DNA of 64,000 bases from IMG/VR virus record IMGVR_UViG_3300032291_003663, positions 1-64,000 of that record. One strand, given 5' to 3'. This document shows, in pieces, positions 46,556 through 53,403 of this stretch. This stretch comes from a virus. Made by a program: the position numbers and the translations under genes. A model generated the notes under the pieces. It ran no database searches and was not told the DNA's origin. It saw nothing but the letters and a program-made list of their open reading frames with translations. Each line of letters begins with the position of its first letter. Position 1 is the first letter of the stretch.

Positions 46556-46586
46556 TTTGAAACCCTATTTTAGGGTAATACATTTA
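46556..46586 (+). promoter_or_regulatory. Bacteroidetes-type promoter with inverted repeat
   Basis: TTTG 46556-46559, 19-base spacer, TACATTTA 46579-46586. The spacer holds ACCCTA (46562-46567) and TAGGGT (46571-46576), as in the folE promoter. Confidence 0.65.
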
Positions 46587-46609
46587 ATTAAATAAAAAAC
46601 AAAAATAAC

Positions 46610-46762
46610 ATGAAAAAAGCAATTTTCGCTCTAGCATTAGTATCAGTATTATCAAGTTGTGGTGGTGGATCAAATGAAGTACCAACAATAGATTCAACAA
46701 AAGTAGATTCTGTAAAGGTAGATTCAACAGTAGTAACTGATTCTTCTGCAAATGTGAAGTAA
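46610..46762 (+). CDS. small secreted lipoprotein
   Basis: 50 residues with a complete lipoprotein signal (KKAIFALALVSVLSSCGGG; Cys at residue 17) followed by a low-complexity chain of Val, Asp, Ser and Thr repeats (DSTKVDSVKVDSTVVTDSS). It has its own promoter and terminator, so it is an independent unit, probably well expressed. Surface decoy or superinfection-exclusion lipoprotein is possible, not shown. Confidence 0.75.
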   Translation: MKKAIFALALVSVLSSCGGGSNEVPTIDSTKVDSVKVDSTVVTDSSANVK

Positions 46763-46781
46763 TTTAGAATATTAAACTAAT

Positions 46782-46813
46782 AAAAGCTCTGAGATTAAAA
46801 TCAGGGCTTTTTT
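46782..46813 (+). terminator. intrinsic terminator
   Basis: AGCTCTGA (46785-46792) pairs with TCAGGGCT (46801-46808), loop of 8, followed by a T-run. Ends the lipoprotein unit. Confidence 0.8.
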
Positions 46814-46843
46814 ACATTTACTTATAACATCAAAAATAAAAAA

Positions 46844-46863
46844 AGCCGGCTTTTCAGCCGGCT
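46844..46863 (-). terminator. intrinsic terminator for the minus-strand gene
   Basis: AGCCGGC (46844-46850) pairs with GCCGGCT (46857-46863). The A-run on the left becomes a U-run in minus-strand RNA, so it ends the holin-like transcript that converges on the lipoprotein unit. Confidence 0.75.
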
Positions 46864-46883
46864 ATACAAATAAAAATAATAGA

Positions 46884-47048
46884 CTAAGCTTTCTTTTTAG
46901 AAGCTATAGACCATCCAGCACCAACAAGTGTCATAACACCACCAAGGATTTCTTGGAACATTACGTCATCAACAAGTCCTTTTGCAACAATAATACCACC
47001 AATGAAGGTTAATGAGTGCCTGATAAGGCCTAAAGTTTGTTCTTTCAT
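46884..47048 (-). CDS. small holin-like membrane protein (Pam3-gp28-like)
   Basis: 54 residues, the only minus-strand gene seen. RHSLTFIGGIIVAKGLVDD, then FQEILGGVMTLVGAGWS and a KKKA tail follow the pattern of the small Pam3-gp28-type putative holins (GG-xLVxKG ... G-xVxxLVG-xxW ... KKK). One or two membrane spans. Its own terminator lies at 46844-46863, and the upstream region carries promoter-like sequences on both strands. Family placement is from pattern memory. Confidence 0.7.
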   Translation of the reverse strand: MKEQTLGLIRHSLTFIGGIIVAKGLVDDVMFQEILGGVMTLVGAGWSIASKKKA

Positions 47049-47096
47049 AATAATTGGGTTTAGTTAATAAATGAGAACACATATAAATATGAAAAA

Positions 47097-47127
47097 GTGG
47101 GAACCAAATAGTATATTCATATATTTA
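47097..47127 (+). promoter_or_regulatory. promoter of the tRNA / tRNA-like array
   Basis: TGGG 47097-47100, GAACCAAAT at the start of a 19-base spacer, TATATTTA 47120-47127, 19 bases before the tRNA-Leu. Confidence 0.55.
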
Positions 47128-47146
47128 TATTGTTCAAAAGATATAT

Positions 47147-47232
47147 GCCCTTGTGGTGAAATTGGTAGACACGCAAGACTTAAAATCTTGTTCGCTGTAA
47201 AGCGAGTGCGGGTTCAATTCCCGCTGGGGGTA
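47147..47232 (+). tRNA. tRNA-Leu (anticodon UAA)
   Basis: Normal class II tRNA of 86 bases. Acceptor GCCCTTG with TGGGGGT (several G-U pairs), Leu-type D arm, anticodon stem CAAGA/TCTTG around loop CTTAAAA (anticodon TAA), a long variable arm, T arm GCGGG-TTCAATT-CCCGC, discriminator A. CCA not encoded. It reads UUA, the leucine codon used most in this AT-rich DNA. Confidence 0.93.
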
Positions 47233-47242
47233 CTTAGTTAAT

Positions 47243-47398
47243 TGTCAAGTGGTGAAAGCTAGATCAGCAGGCATACACACCCACTCGTCTCGTGGGCGCT
47301 GAGTTTGAAATAGATGTTTTGGGTATGGGTTGACCACAAGCCGGCTATTTTGTCCAACATTGAATCACAGCGTGGAGGTTCGAATCCTTCCTTGACAG
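47243..47398 (+). ncRNA. tRNA-like RNA A with very large variable region
   Basis: 156 bases. Perfect 7-bp acceptor stem: TGTCAAG (47243-47249) with CTTGACA (47391-47397). Canonical T arm: GGAGG (47374-47378), loop TTCGAAT, CCTTC (47386-47390). An anticodon-like arm CCCAC, 7-base loop TCGTCTC, GTGGG (47280-47296) has GTC in anticodon position but C instead of the near-universal U33. Between it and the T arm lie 77 bases closed by CGCTG (47297-47301) and CAGCG (47368-47372), where a normal variable arm has 5-20 bases. The D region is also enlarged (30 bases). It may be a degenerate tRNA, a tRNA with an insert, or a new tRNA mimic. Confidence 0.6.
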
Positions 47399-47400
47399 CT

Positions 47401-47669
47401 TAAATATAGATACAAAAGGTTGATTGGGAAGCCTTACACCTTCATTAAAAAGTTGGAATGTAAGCGAGGAGGTGTAGGAACCGAAGTAAAGCCAATCGTA
47501 AAAGTAGATGTCCACGCACCCATCTTCTACTTTCCTAAAATTATTGACACGCACGGCAACCGAAGTCATACTAGTCAAAGATTAGGCAATGCGAACAACC
47601 ATGAAGAATACCTCACTGTGCGTAGGTAAGTTTTAAGTTCTTCTGACTGTGGGGAAAGACCCACTCTTT
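47401..47669 (+). ncRNA. structured linker between tRNA-like RNAs A and B
   Basis: No convincing reading frame; instead a chain of helices: GATTGG (47422-47427) with CCAATC (47492-47497), inside it CTTACA/TGTAAG competing with TACACC/GGTGTA; AAAGTAG (47501-47507) with CTACTTT (47527-47533); ACGCAC (47549-47554) with GTGCGT (47618-47623); GTGGG (47649-47653) with CCCAC (47660-47664). Such density suggests a folded RNA that continues through the array. Whether it is one transcript or processed pieces is unknown. Confidence 0.4.
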
Positions 47670-47777
47670 AGTCAGGTGGCGGAATTGGTAGACGCATTGA
47701 GGAATCTAAACTTGGTAACATTTGTTAGATTTAATAGTAATCCTCCTTCCTTACAGGTTCGAATCCTGTCCTGACTA
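47670..47777 (+). ncRNA. tRNA-like RNA B (Leu-type D arm, enlarged middle)
   Basis: 108 bases. Acceptor AGTCAGG (47670-47676) pairs fully with CCTGACT (47770-47776); discriminator A. T arm ACAGG-TTCGAAT-CCTGT. The D arm TGGCGGAATTGGTAGACGC (47677-47695) is that of a bacterial tRNA-Leu. The middle does not form a 5-bp/7-base anticodon arm: GAGGA (47699-47703) pairs with TCCTC (47741-47745), and inside it ATCTAA (47704-47709) with TTAGAT (47725-47730) around a 15-base loop. So it looks like a tRNA-Leu derivative whose anticodon domain was replaced. Confidence 0.6.
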
Positions 47778-47990
47778 CAATGGGTAAGAGATACTCACTA
47801 GTCTTTAATTCAAGACTTAAACAATGGATTCGCAGAAAGTCTACGGCGCGAGTGGGACTTCATGGGAATAAAGGAGCGGACACAACTCCTCCCAGTAGTG
47901 TTGGATGTTTTTATGAGGGATGCCTCGCAGGTTTTTAAGAAATAGAAAACCGAAACAACTACTCATCAGTAATCTCAAGGTGGGGAAAAT
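47778..47990 (+). ncRNA. structured linker between tRNA-like RNAs B and C
   Basis: Helices seen: AGTCTT (47800-47805) with AAGACT (47812-47817); CACTA (47796-47800) with TAGTG (47896-47900) as an alternative; AGGAG (47872-47876) with CTCCT (47886-47890), extended by GGG/CCC; GAGG (47915-47918) with CCTC (47923-47926); GGTTTT (47930-47935) with AAAACC (47946-47951); ATGAG/CTCAT (47913-47917, 47962-47966). No gene-like reading frame. Confidence 0.4.
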
Positions 47991-48107
47991 AGTCAGGTGG
48001 GCGTAATGAGGGATGGTCCCGAGTCCTAGAGACCAATCGACACCTGTAAAGGTGCAAAATGATGGAGTCGTAAGGTTGCTTATCCGGTTCGAGTCCGGCC
48101 CTGACTA
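47991..48107 (+). ncRNA. tRNA-like RNA C
   Basis: 117 bases. Acceptor AGTCAGG (47991-47997) pairs with CCTGACT (48100-48106), the same stem as RNA B; discriminator A. T arm CCGG-TTCGAGT-CCGG (48084-48098). The middle has local hairpins GGGA/TCCC (48010-48020) and CACCT/AGGTG (48041-48054) but no standard anticodon arm. It shares the leader GTGGGGAAA...TAGTCAGGTGG with RNA B, suggesting that B and C came from a duplication. Confidence 0.55.
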
Positions 48108-48143
48108 CTTCTTTAAAAATGATATTTATAACAAATTAGATTT

Positions 48144-49127
48144 ATGAAAACAAAATTAGTTACTGCTTATTACCCATTACATCAAGGCCCTCCATTTTGG
48201 GGTAAACAAAATAGAGAAAGATGGTACAAGCATTCAATTGCTTCAATATGTGAAACTAAAGTCCCAATAATTTGTTATACAGACGAACTTGGTTATGATG
48301 AGCTATTTGCTGTTAAAACTGATAGACAACTAGACAATCTTACAATTAAAATGTACGATTTAACAACTAGTCAGTTTCATGATAGAGTTTATAAAGCAAG
48401 AATGGAAGGCAATCCTGAAATGTACAATAATGAGCTTCATCCATATTATAGAATGCCTGTTTCTGTTTATTGGATGAAATGGGGATTTTTAAAAATGGAA
48501 TATGAAGAAGATACTTACATATATTGGATAGATGGAGGATTATCAACTCAAGGTGTATTTCCAGGTAGAGCATCATCATACGGAACAGATCCAGGATATT
48601 TTAAGAACTATAATGGAGAAGAAGGAGATTTTTATACAACACATGAGTTTAAATTATTCGTGTTTGATAAAATATTTAACCTCAATTTCATCCCCAATCT
48701 AAATAAATTTTCAGAAGGTAAAATAGTTAATATCTGTAGACAAGATTGTACGGATAATGATTTTCATTTATTCGAAGAAAAACTAAACTTACCTAAAGGA
48801 AATATAATCTACACTAATAAATTCCCAGTAGGTGCCTTATTTGGAGGACATTCTTCCCAAATAATGAAGTATATAGATGAATTTAATGAGGTAGCAAATA
48901 AAGTTCTTGAAGTAGGAGATTATGTTTGTACAGAACAAGAAATAATGGGATATATTCATTCAATACATCCCGATTGGTTTACAGATTGGACTTTTCATGA
49001 CTTTTATCATGAAGATTGGAAATTAGCAAATGGTCCTAGTGTACTTATCCCATATAGAGAAGCATATCCTAATAATATTTCATTTAGTAAGTTATTTATA
49101 GATACTTTGGGAGCTCCTCAAGTTTAA
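48144..49127 (+). CDS. HtrL/YibB-like (putative glycosyltransferase) protein
   Basis: 327 residues. KLVTAYYPL at the start, WYKHSIASICETKVPIICYTDE near 28-49, YIYWIDGGLSTQG near 128-140 and FPVGALFGGHSSQIMKYIDEF near 231-251 match the HtrL/WlaTC plan also present in the third domain of the 1033-residue protein. Separated from the sugar islands by the RNA region. Confidence 0.65.
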   Translation: MKTKLVTAYYPLHQGPPFWGKQNRERWYKHSIASICETKVPIICYTDELGYDELFAVKTDRQLDNLTIKMYDLTTSQFHDRVYKARMEGNPEMYNNELHPYYRMPVSVYWMKWGFLKMEYEEDTYIYWIDGGLSTQGVFPGRASSYGTDPGYFKNYNGEEGDFYTTHEFKLFVFDKIFNLNFIPNLNKFSEGKIVNICRQDCTDNDFHLFEEKLNLPKGNIIYTNKFPVGALFGGHSSQIMKYIDEFNEVANKVLEVGDYVCTEQEIMGYIHSIHPDWFTDWTFHDFYHEDWKLANGPSVLIPYREAYPNNISFSKLFIDTLGAPQV

Positions 49128-49140
49128 ATACATTTATACA

Positions 49141-49641
49141 ATGTACAACATAAAACAATTCTTTAAACGCATTTACAACTTAATACGTTGGGCTCCAATT
49201 ATATGGAAAGATCAGGATTGGGATGACCATTATATCTTTGAAATACTTAAATTCAAATTAAAGAATCAAGCTAAATACATTGGAGATAAAGATCGTCATA
49301 TGTCTGCTAAACGTGATGCTGAAATAATGATGTTATGTGTTCGTTTAATTGAAAAAGTACAAAGTGAATATTACGGCTGTGAATATCAAGACTACTACAA
49401 ATCAGATATTAAATTTATACCTAGTATTTCCCACCCAGGTTGTTTTGAAATGGATGAGGAACCAATATCAGAACATTATGATGATTATTTTAAAAAATAT
49501 CCATTAATTTATAGAATGGTTCCTGATTTGCAAGCACCTAAAGAAAAAATTGCATTCCAAATGGCTAGAATAAACGGAGAACGAGCACATAAATTATTAT
49601 TTACAATATTAGAACAAAACATTAGAAAATGGTGGGATTAA
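49141..49641 (+). CDS. conserved hypothetical phage protein
   Basis: 166 residues. Tryptophan- and tyrosine-rich N-terminus (IRWAPIIWKDQDWDDHYIFEIL), then helical segments with MSAKRDAEIMMLCVRLIEK near 53-71. Appears soluble. No function recognised. Confidence 0.6.
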   Translation: MYNIKQFFKRIYNLIRWAPIIWKDQDWDDHYIFEILKFKLKNQAKYIGDKDRHMSAKRDAEIMMLCVRLIEKVQSEYYGCEYQDYYKSDIKFIPSISHPGCFEMDEEPISEHYDDYFKKYPLIYRMVPDLQAPKEKIAFQMARINGERAHKLLFTILEQNIRKWWD

Positions 49642-49787
49642 TTTTATTTATACTAGCAATAGCAGCATCACTTGTTTGGTTATGGGCTGGTGGGATTGAT
49701 TATATGAAAGAAAATCATCCTGACTATAAAGGAAAAGACTGGTTAAATTGGGATAAGGATGAAGAGGATAAAAATCAAATATCATAG
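49629..49787 (+). CDS. small single-span membrane protein
   Basis: 52 residues. Starts within the last codons of the previous gene. One membrane span at residues 3-20 (GLILFILAIAASLVWLWA), then a charged tail rich in Asp, Glu, Lys and Trp. Type III or N-in small phage membrane protein; function unknown. Confidence 0.6.
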   Translation: MVGLILFILAIAASLVWLWAGGIDYMKENHPDYKGKDWLNWDKDEEDKNQIS

Positions 49788-49815
49788 TTTATAAAAATTA
49801 TAATAACAAATAACT

Positions 49816-50469
49816 ATGTGGAATATTAAATTAAAACCCCACCAAAAACTATTCTTCATCTCAGATACTCATTATAACCATAAAAATATCTGTCGTGGTA
49901 TAACAAGTTGGACTCATGCTAATAGTCATACTAGAGATTTCCCCACATTGTCTAAAATGAATGATACTATTATAAACAACATTAACGATATTGTTGGTTT
50001 AGACGATATACTAGTTCACTTAGGTGATTGGTCATTTGGTGGGTTTGAATCTGTTAGTGAATTTAGAAATAGAATAATGTGCCAAAACATTTATTTAATA
50101 TTAGGTAATCATGATCATCATATTGAAAACAATAAAGAAAATATTCAATCATTGTTTGTAAAAACATCACATTACGAAATACTAAGAGTAATTGATGAAG
50201 ATAGTGATGATATAGAATATGACTTTGTATTATCACATTTCCCCATTGTTAGTTGGCATGACATGAGTAAAGGTCGCTTCCATATATTTGGCCATGTCCA
50301 TCTACCAGGCCATAGAAAAATAATGCCGGGTAGAGCAATGGATGTTGGATTAGAAGGAAATAATTTAAAACCATATGAAATGAAAGAAGTAGTATCACTA
50401 CTTGAAACTAGACCAGTTAAAACTAGTACTATACCTTCAGATCACCATGAAAAACAACTCAACAATTGA
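49816..50469 (+). CDS. metallophosphoesterase (calcineurin-like)
   Basis: 217 residues. All phosphoesterase motifs are visible: FFISDTHYNHKN near 11-22, DILVHLGDWSFGG near 62-74, LILGNHDHH near 94-102, FVLSHFPIVSWH near 136-147 and IFGHVHLPGH near 156-165. Dinuclear metal enzyme, substrate unknown (phosphodiester or phosphomonoester). A second one follows at 50959. Confidence 0.9.
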   Translation: MWNIKLKPHQKLFFISDTHYNHKNICRGITSWTHANSHTRDFPTLSKMNDTIINNINDIVGLDDILVHLGDWSFGGFESVSEFRNRIMCQNIYLILGNHDHHIENNKENIQSLFVKTSHYEILRVIDEDSDDIEYDFVLSHFPIVSWHDMSKGRFHIFGHVHLPGHRKIMPGRAMDVGLEGNNLKPYEMKEVVSLLETRPVKTSTIPSDHHEKQLNN

Positions 50470-50474
50470 AATCC

Positions 50475-50684
50475 ATGAAAACCTCAGAAATTAACCCCGG
50501 ACACTATTTAGAAATTATGGATCGTTTACATATTATAATATGTACTTTAAATGATCATTGTGTTGAGCATCCTATAACTAAATCGGACTGTCGTATTGAA
50601 TCGTTATTGATTAAGGCTACAGAAGAGTTATTAGATGCTTATCAAATAGCGGGAGAAATATTTTCTGAAGAAAATGATAAATAA
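50475..50684 (+). CDS. hypothetical protein
   Basis: 69 residues from the ATG at 50475; a TTG at 50466 overlaps the preceding gene. Mostly helical, with CTLNDHCVEHPITKSDC in the middle holding three cysteines. No family recognised. Confidence 0.5.
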   Translation: MKTSEINPGHYLEIMDRLHIIICTLNDHCVEHPITKSDCRIESLLIKATEELLDAYQIAGEIFSEENDK

Positions 50685-50701
50685 ATATATTTATCTGTGC
50701 T

Positions 50702-50929
50702 ATGATACGATATGCCAAACATAGTAGTAAAAACTACATTGTAATAGATAGCTCATTTGAGATAAATGAGTTAAAAGTTCCTCTGCATATCCAAATAAAT
50801 GTTGATGAATTAAGTGAAAATGATAGAAGTATCATATATCGAACAGCTGCAGTAGCTTTTAATCGTCATATCATTTTCAATAAGAATAAACCCACAAGTT
50901 TTAAAAAACCTTGGTGGAAGATTTGGTAA
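50702..50929 (+). CDS. hypothetical protein
   Basis: 75 residues with a beta-rich start (KNYIVIDSSFEINELKV) and a basic tryptophan-containing end (FKKPWWKIW). Function unknown. Confidence 0.5.
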   Translation: MIRYAKHSSKNYIVIDSSFEINELKVPLHIQINVDELSENDRSIIYRTAAVAFNRHIIFNKNKPTSFKKPWWKIW

Positions 50930-50958
50930 TTCTAAATTAATTAATTAAATTTAAGGTT

Positions 50959-51678
50959 ATGAAAACAATCGTACTTGGCGATACCCATGGTCGTTCGAAT
51001 TGGAAATTAGCAATACATCAAGACAATCCTGATAGAGTTATCTTTATAGGTGATTATTTTGATTCATTCCATATCAATACAACTGACCAAATCAATAATT
51101 TCCTTGATATTATTGAATATAAAAAAACATCAGGTAAAGAAGTTATACTACTAATAGGTAATCACGACCACCATTACTATCCCGAAGTAGGAAATACAGG
51201 TACATCAGGATACCAGCATGTAGGAAATTTTCAAATAGTTCCTACCATTGATGCTAATAGAGAACATTTACAGGTAGCTTATCAAATGAATGATTTTTTG
51301 TTTACACACGCCGGTGTAAGTAGTGAATTTATGGATAATGTTTATGGTAACAATGGATGGAAATTAGAAACATTGGTTGATGACTTAAATGAATTATTTA
51401 AGTATAAACCTAAAACATTTGACTTTAATGGTATTGATGGTTATGGAGACGATACTTGGCAGACTCCATTTTGGATTAGACCTAAATCACTAATGCGTGT
51501 GAATAAAAACACATTACGTAAGCAAATTATTCAAGTAGTAGGACATACATCCCAAAAACAAATTGATCGTAAAGGTACAGCTACAGGTGGTAAGTATTAT
51601 TTTATTGATACAATGGATACAAGTGGAGAATACTTGGTTATTCAAGATAACCAACTTACCTTCAATTCAGTAAAATAA
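50959..51678 (+). CDS. metallophosphoesterase (calcineurin-like)
   Basis: 239 residues. IVLGDTHGRSNW near 4-15, VIFIGDYFDSF near 27-37, VILLIGNHDHHYY near 58-70, FLFTHAGVSSEF near 109-120 and VVGHTSQK near 192-199 complete the motif set. Resembles Ser/Thr phosphatase or ApaH-type enzymes more than the one at 49816 does. Possibly acts on signalling nucleotides or phosphoproteins; inference only. Confidence 0.9.
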   Translation: MKTIVLGDTHGRSNWKLAIHQDNPDRVIFIGDYFDSFHINTTDQINNFLDIIEYKKTSGKEVILLIGNHDHHYYPEVGNTGTSGYQHVGNFQIVPTIDANREHLQVAYQMNDFLFTHAGVSSEFMDNVYGNNGWKLETLVDDLNELFKYKPKTFDFNGIDGYGDDTWQTPFWIRPKSLMRVNKNTLRKQIIQVVGHTSQKQIDRKGTATGGKYYFIDTMDTSGEYLVIQDNQLTFNSVK

Positions 51679-51683
51679 ATAAC

Positions 51684-51899
51684 ATGACAGTTAAAGAATT
51701 AATCGAACAACTACAACAACTCGATTCCGAATTGCATGTGTTTGTAGATGGGTATGAGGGGGGATATGATGACATAGCAATAAGTGAAGTTAAAGATATA
51801 GCATTAAACGTTCATAAAGAATGGTGGTATGGTCAACATGACAATGCTAATGATGATAAGTTTATTGATGCTAAAATTGTAAAAGGTATTGTGTTATAA
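51684..51899 (+). CDS. small conserved phage protein, related to the 63603 gene
   Basis: 71 residues. Opens with MTVKELIEQLQQLDSELHVFVDG; the protein at 63603 opens with MKVKELMEQLSTFDPETEVICS, so the two share an N-terminal module. Acidic. Function unknown. Confidence 0.6.
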   Translation: MTVKELIEQLQQLDSELHVFVDGYEGGYDDIAISEVKDIALNVHKEWWYGQHDNANDDKFIDAKIVKGIVL

Positions 51900-51906
51900 A
51901 TAAGCA

Positions 51907-52521
51907 ATGATAAGAAAATTAAAATATACATTACAAAGTCTTCAATGGATTAAAGCACTATGGAGTCCATTTAAACCATTCACTGTTAAAGGGTATATAG
52001 GCAAAACGCAAATCGGTATTCCATATTTCCTACCCAGAAAATGGGTTAAAGCAACCCCAGAATTACGAACAAAAGCAGTATTAGATAAAATTAAAAATGA
52101 AGAAAATTACAATAAATTAAATCCAAATTCAGCTCGTAAAATAAAATCATTTGATGAATTGTATGAGGAATATAAAAACTATACATTTCCTATACCACTT
52201 AAAGTAGGATTTAGTTATTGTGGTTTAGGTTGGAAAACAAAATGGACATCAACTGATTTTAGATATGAGTGGGGTCCTGTATTTTCATTTGTATTCTTTG
52301 GATATCAAATAGCATTAATGGTTGGTCATAGGGATGCTAGTCATTATTGGGAGGCCTGGTTATATTATGAATATGCCACAGATAAAACTAAATCAAAACG
52401 TAAGCGAGTAAGGCAATGTAGAAAAAGATTTCCACAAACATGGACAACACACAGGCATGATGGAGAGCCAAAAACCGTAGATTATTATACTAAAATACTT
52501 AAATTAAAATATCTAAAATGA
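51907..52521 (+). CDS. conserved hypothetical phage protein
   Basis: 204 residues. Basic and aromatic, with a distinct GFSYCGLGWKTKW segment near 103-115 and SFVFFGYQIALMVG near 130-143. May associate with membranes peripherally. Overlaps the next start (ATGA). Confidence 0.6.
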   Translation: MIRKLKYTLQSLQWIKALWSPFKPFTVKGYIGKTQIGIPYFLPRKWVKATPELRTKAVLDKIKNEENYNKLNPNSARKIKSFDELYEEYKNYTFPIPLKVGFSYCGLGWKTKWTSTDFRYEWGPVFSFVFFGYQIALMVGHRDASHYWEAWLYYEYATDKTKSKRKRVRQCRKRFPQTWTTHRHDGEPKTVDYYTKILKLKYLK

Positions 52522-52826
52522 AACGACAGGATAAAAATACAGAGATCTTAAAAACACTAATTGATAAGATGTTCGAAATATCCGGTCATTCTCTTAAATT
52601 TGAAGATGTTGAGGGTAGAACTGATAATTGGTTTCAACAATATACAATGACTGAAGCTCAAAATAAGGAGTGGCGAGATTGGGGTACTAAATTTATAAAT
52701 AAGAAACGTCGTTTTGGTGTAAAATTAGCTTCACGTGAAATGGCTTTTTTAGATTTATATTGTGGATTAAAAATATCAGATAGTAGATTTGCAACTAATG
52801 AAGAAGAAAAAAGAACAGCCGATTGA
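52518..52826 (+). CDS. conserved hypothetical phage protein
   Basis: 102 residues. WFQQYTMTEAQNKEWRDWG near 34-52 and REMAFLDLYCGLKI near 75-88 recur in small phage proteins of unknown function. Helical. Confidence 0.55.
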   Translation: MKRQDKNTEILKTLIDKMFEISGHSLKFEDVEGRTDNWFQQYTMTEAQNKEWRDWGTKFINKKRRFGVKLASREMAFLDLYCGLKISDSRFATNEEEKRTAD

Positions 52827-53013
52827 ACGACAAGAATTTGTTGTATTTAGTGAATATGGTTATTTTTCAGGATTAGCTTATGGAGGGACACCTCAATGGT
52901 CTATGAATCAAAAGGATGCTAAACCACTTAACCACATGAATAAATTTTATACTTTACGAAGTATATCTCATACAGAACTAATGTTTGAAATGCTTGGAAA
53001 CTCAAAAAAATAA
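52798..53013 (+). CDS. hypothetical protein
   Basis: 71 residues from ATG 52798, overlapping the end of the previous gene. KKKKEQPIERQEFVVFSEYG starts it, followed by a PQWSMNQKDAKPL segment. Function unknown. Confidence 0.5.
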   Translation: MKKKKEQPIERQEFVVFSEYGYFSGLAYGGTPQWSMNQKDAKPLNHMNKFYTLRSISHTELMFEMLGNSKK

Positions 53014-53028
53014 TTTTACATTTATTGT

Positions 53029-53217
53029 ATGAGAACAGAAGCCGAACGTTTATTACATTACAGAGCAGCATTTCTTGAAAAAGTGAAGAAGTGGAGATGG
53101 GAAGAGCCTAATGAAGAAAGTTATAATAGACGAGGTCGTAAACCAAAATCTAGTATACGAATTGAAGCACGTCCTAGAACTAAAGGAGAAGAACTAGCAT
53201 TTATAAATCAAAAATAA
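53029..53217 (+). CDS. hypothetical basic protein
   Basis: 62 residues, very rich in Arg and Lys (YNRRGRKPKSSIRIEARPR). The GRKPK core is AT-hook-like, so DNA contact is possible. Confidence 0.45.
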   Translation: MRTEAERLLHYRAAFLEKVKKWRWEEPNEESYNRRGRKPKSSIRIEARPRTKGEELAFINQK

Positions 53218-53220
53218 AAA

Positions 53221-53403
53221 ATGAAAAAAGTTAACTATATCCTAATGACTATTGCCGCTATATGTGCTCTTATTAGCGGAATAATTAATCTTATTAGTGA
53301 TACAGGTTTTACAGGATGGGCGTGGCAGCTAACTGTACTTATGTGGATTGGCAATTCATACATACATCAGAAAATAATTGACAGATATGAAGAAAATATT
53401 TAA
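53221..53403 (+). CDS. small two-span membrane protein
   Basis: 60 residues with hydrophobic spans near 4-22 and 30-46. Function unknown. Confidence 0.55.
   Translation: MKKVNYILMTIAAICALISGIINLISDTGFTGWAWQLTVLMWIGNSYIHQKIIDRYEENI

Noticed and set aside
47345-47629. Open frames on both strands inside the tRNA-like array
   Set aside because: They run through the T arm of RNA A and several helices, have no gene-like leader, and overlap each other on opposite strands.
47572-47648. A fourth tRNA-like RNA with AGTCA/TGACT ends
   Set aside because: Only five end bases pair and there is no T arm with a TTCGA-type loop before the 3' strand.
47779-47990. Possible group I intron between tRNA-like RNAs B and C
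   Set aside because: I could not find the conserved P3-P7 core sequences or convincing exon junctions; both tRNA-like RNAs have complete ends on either side.
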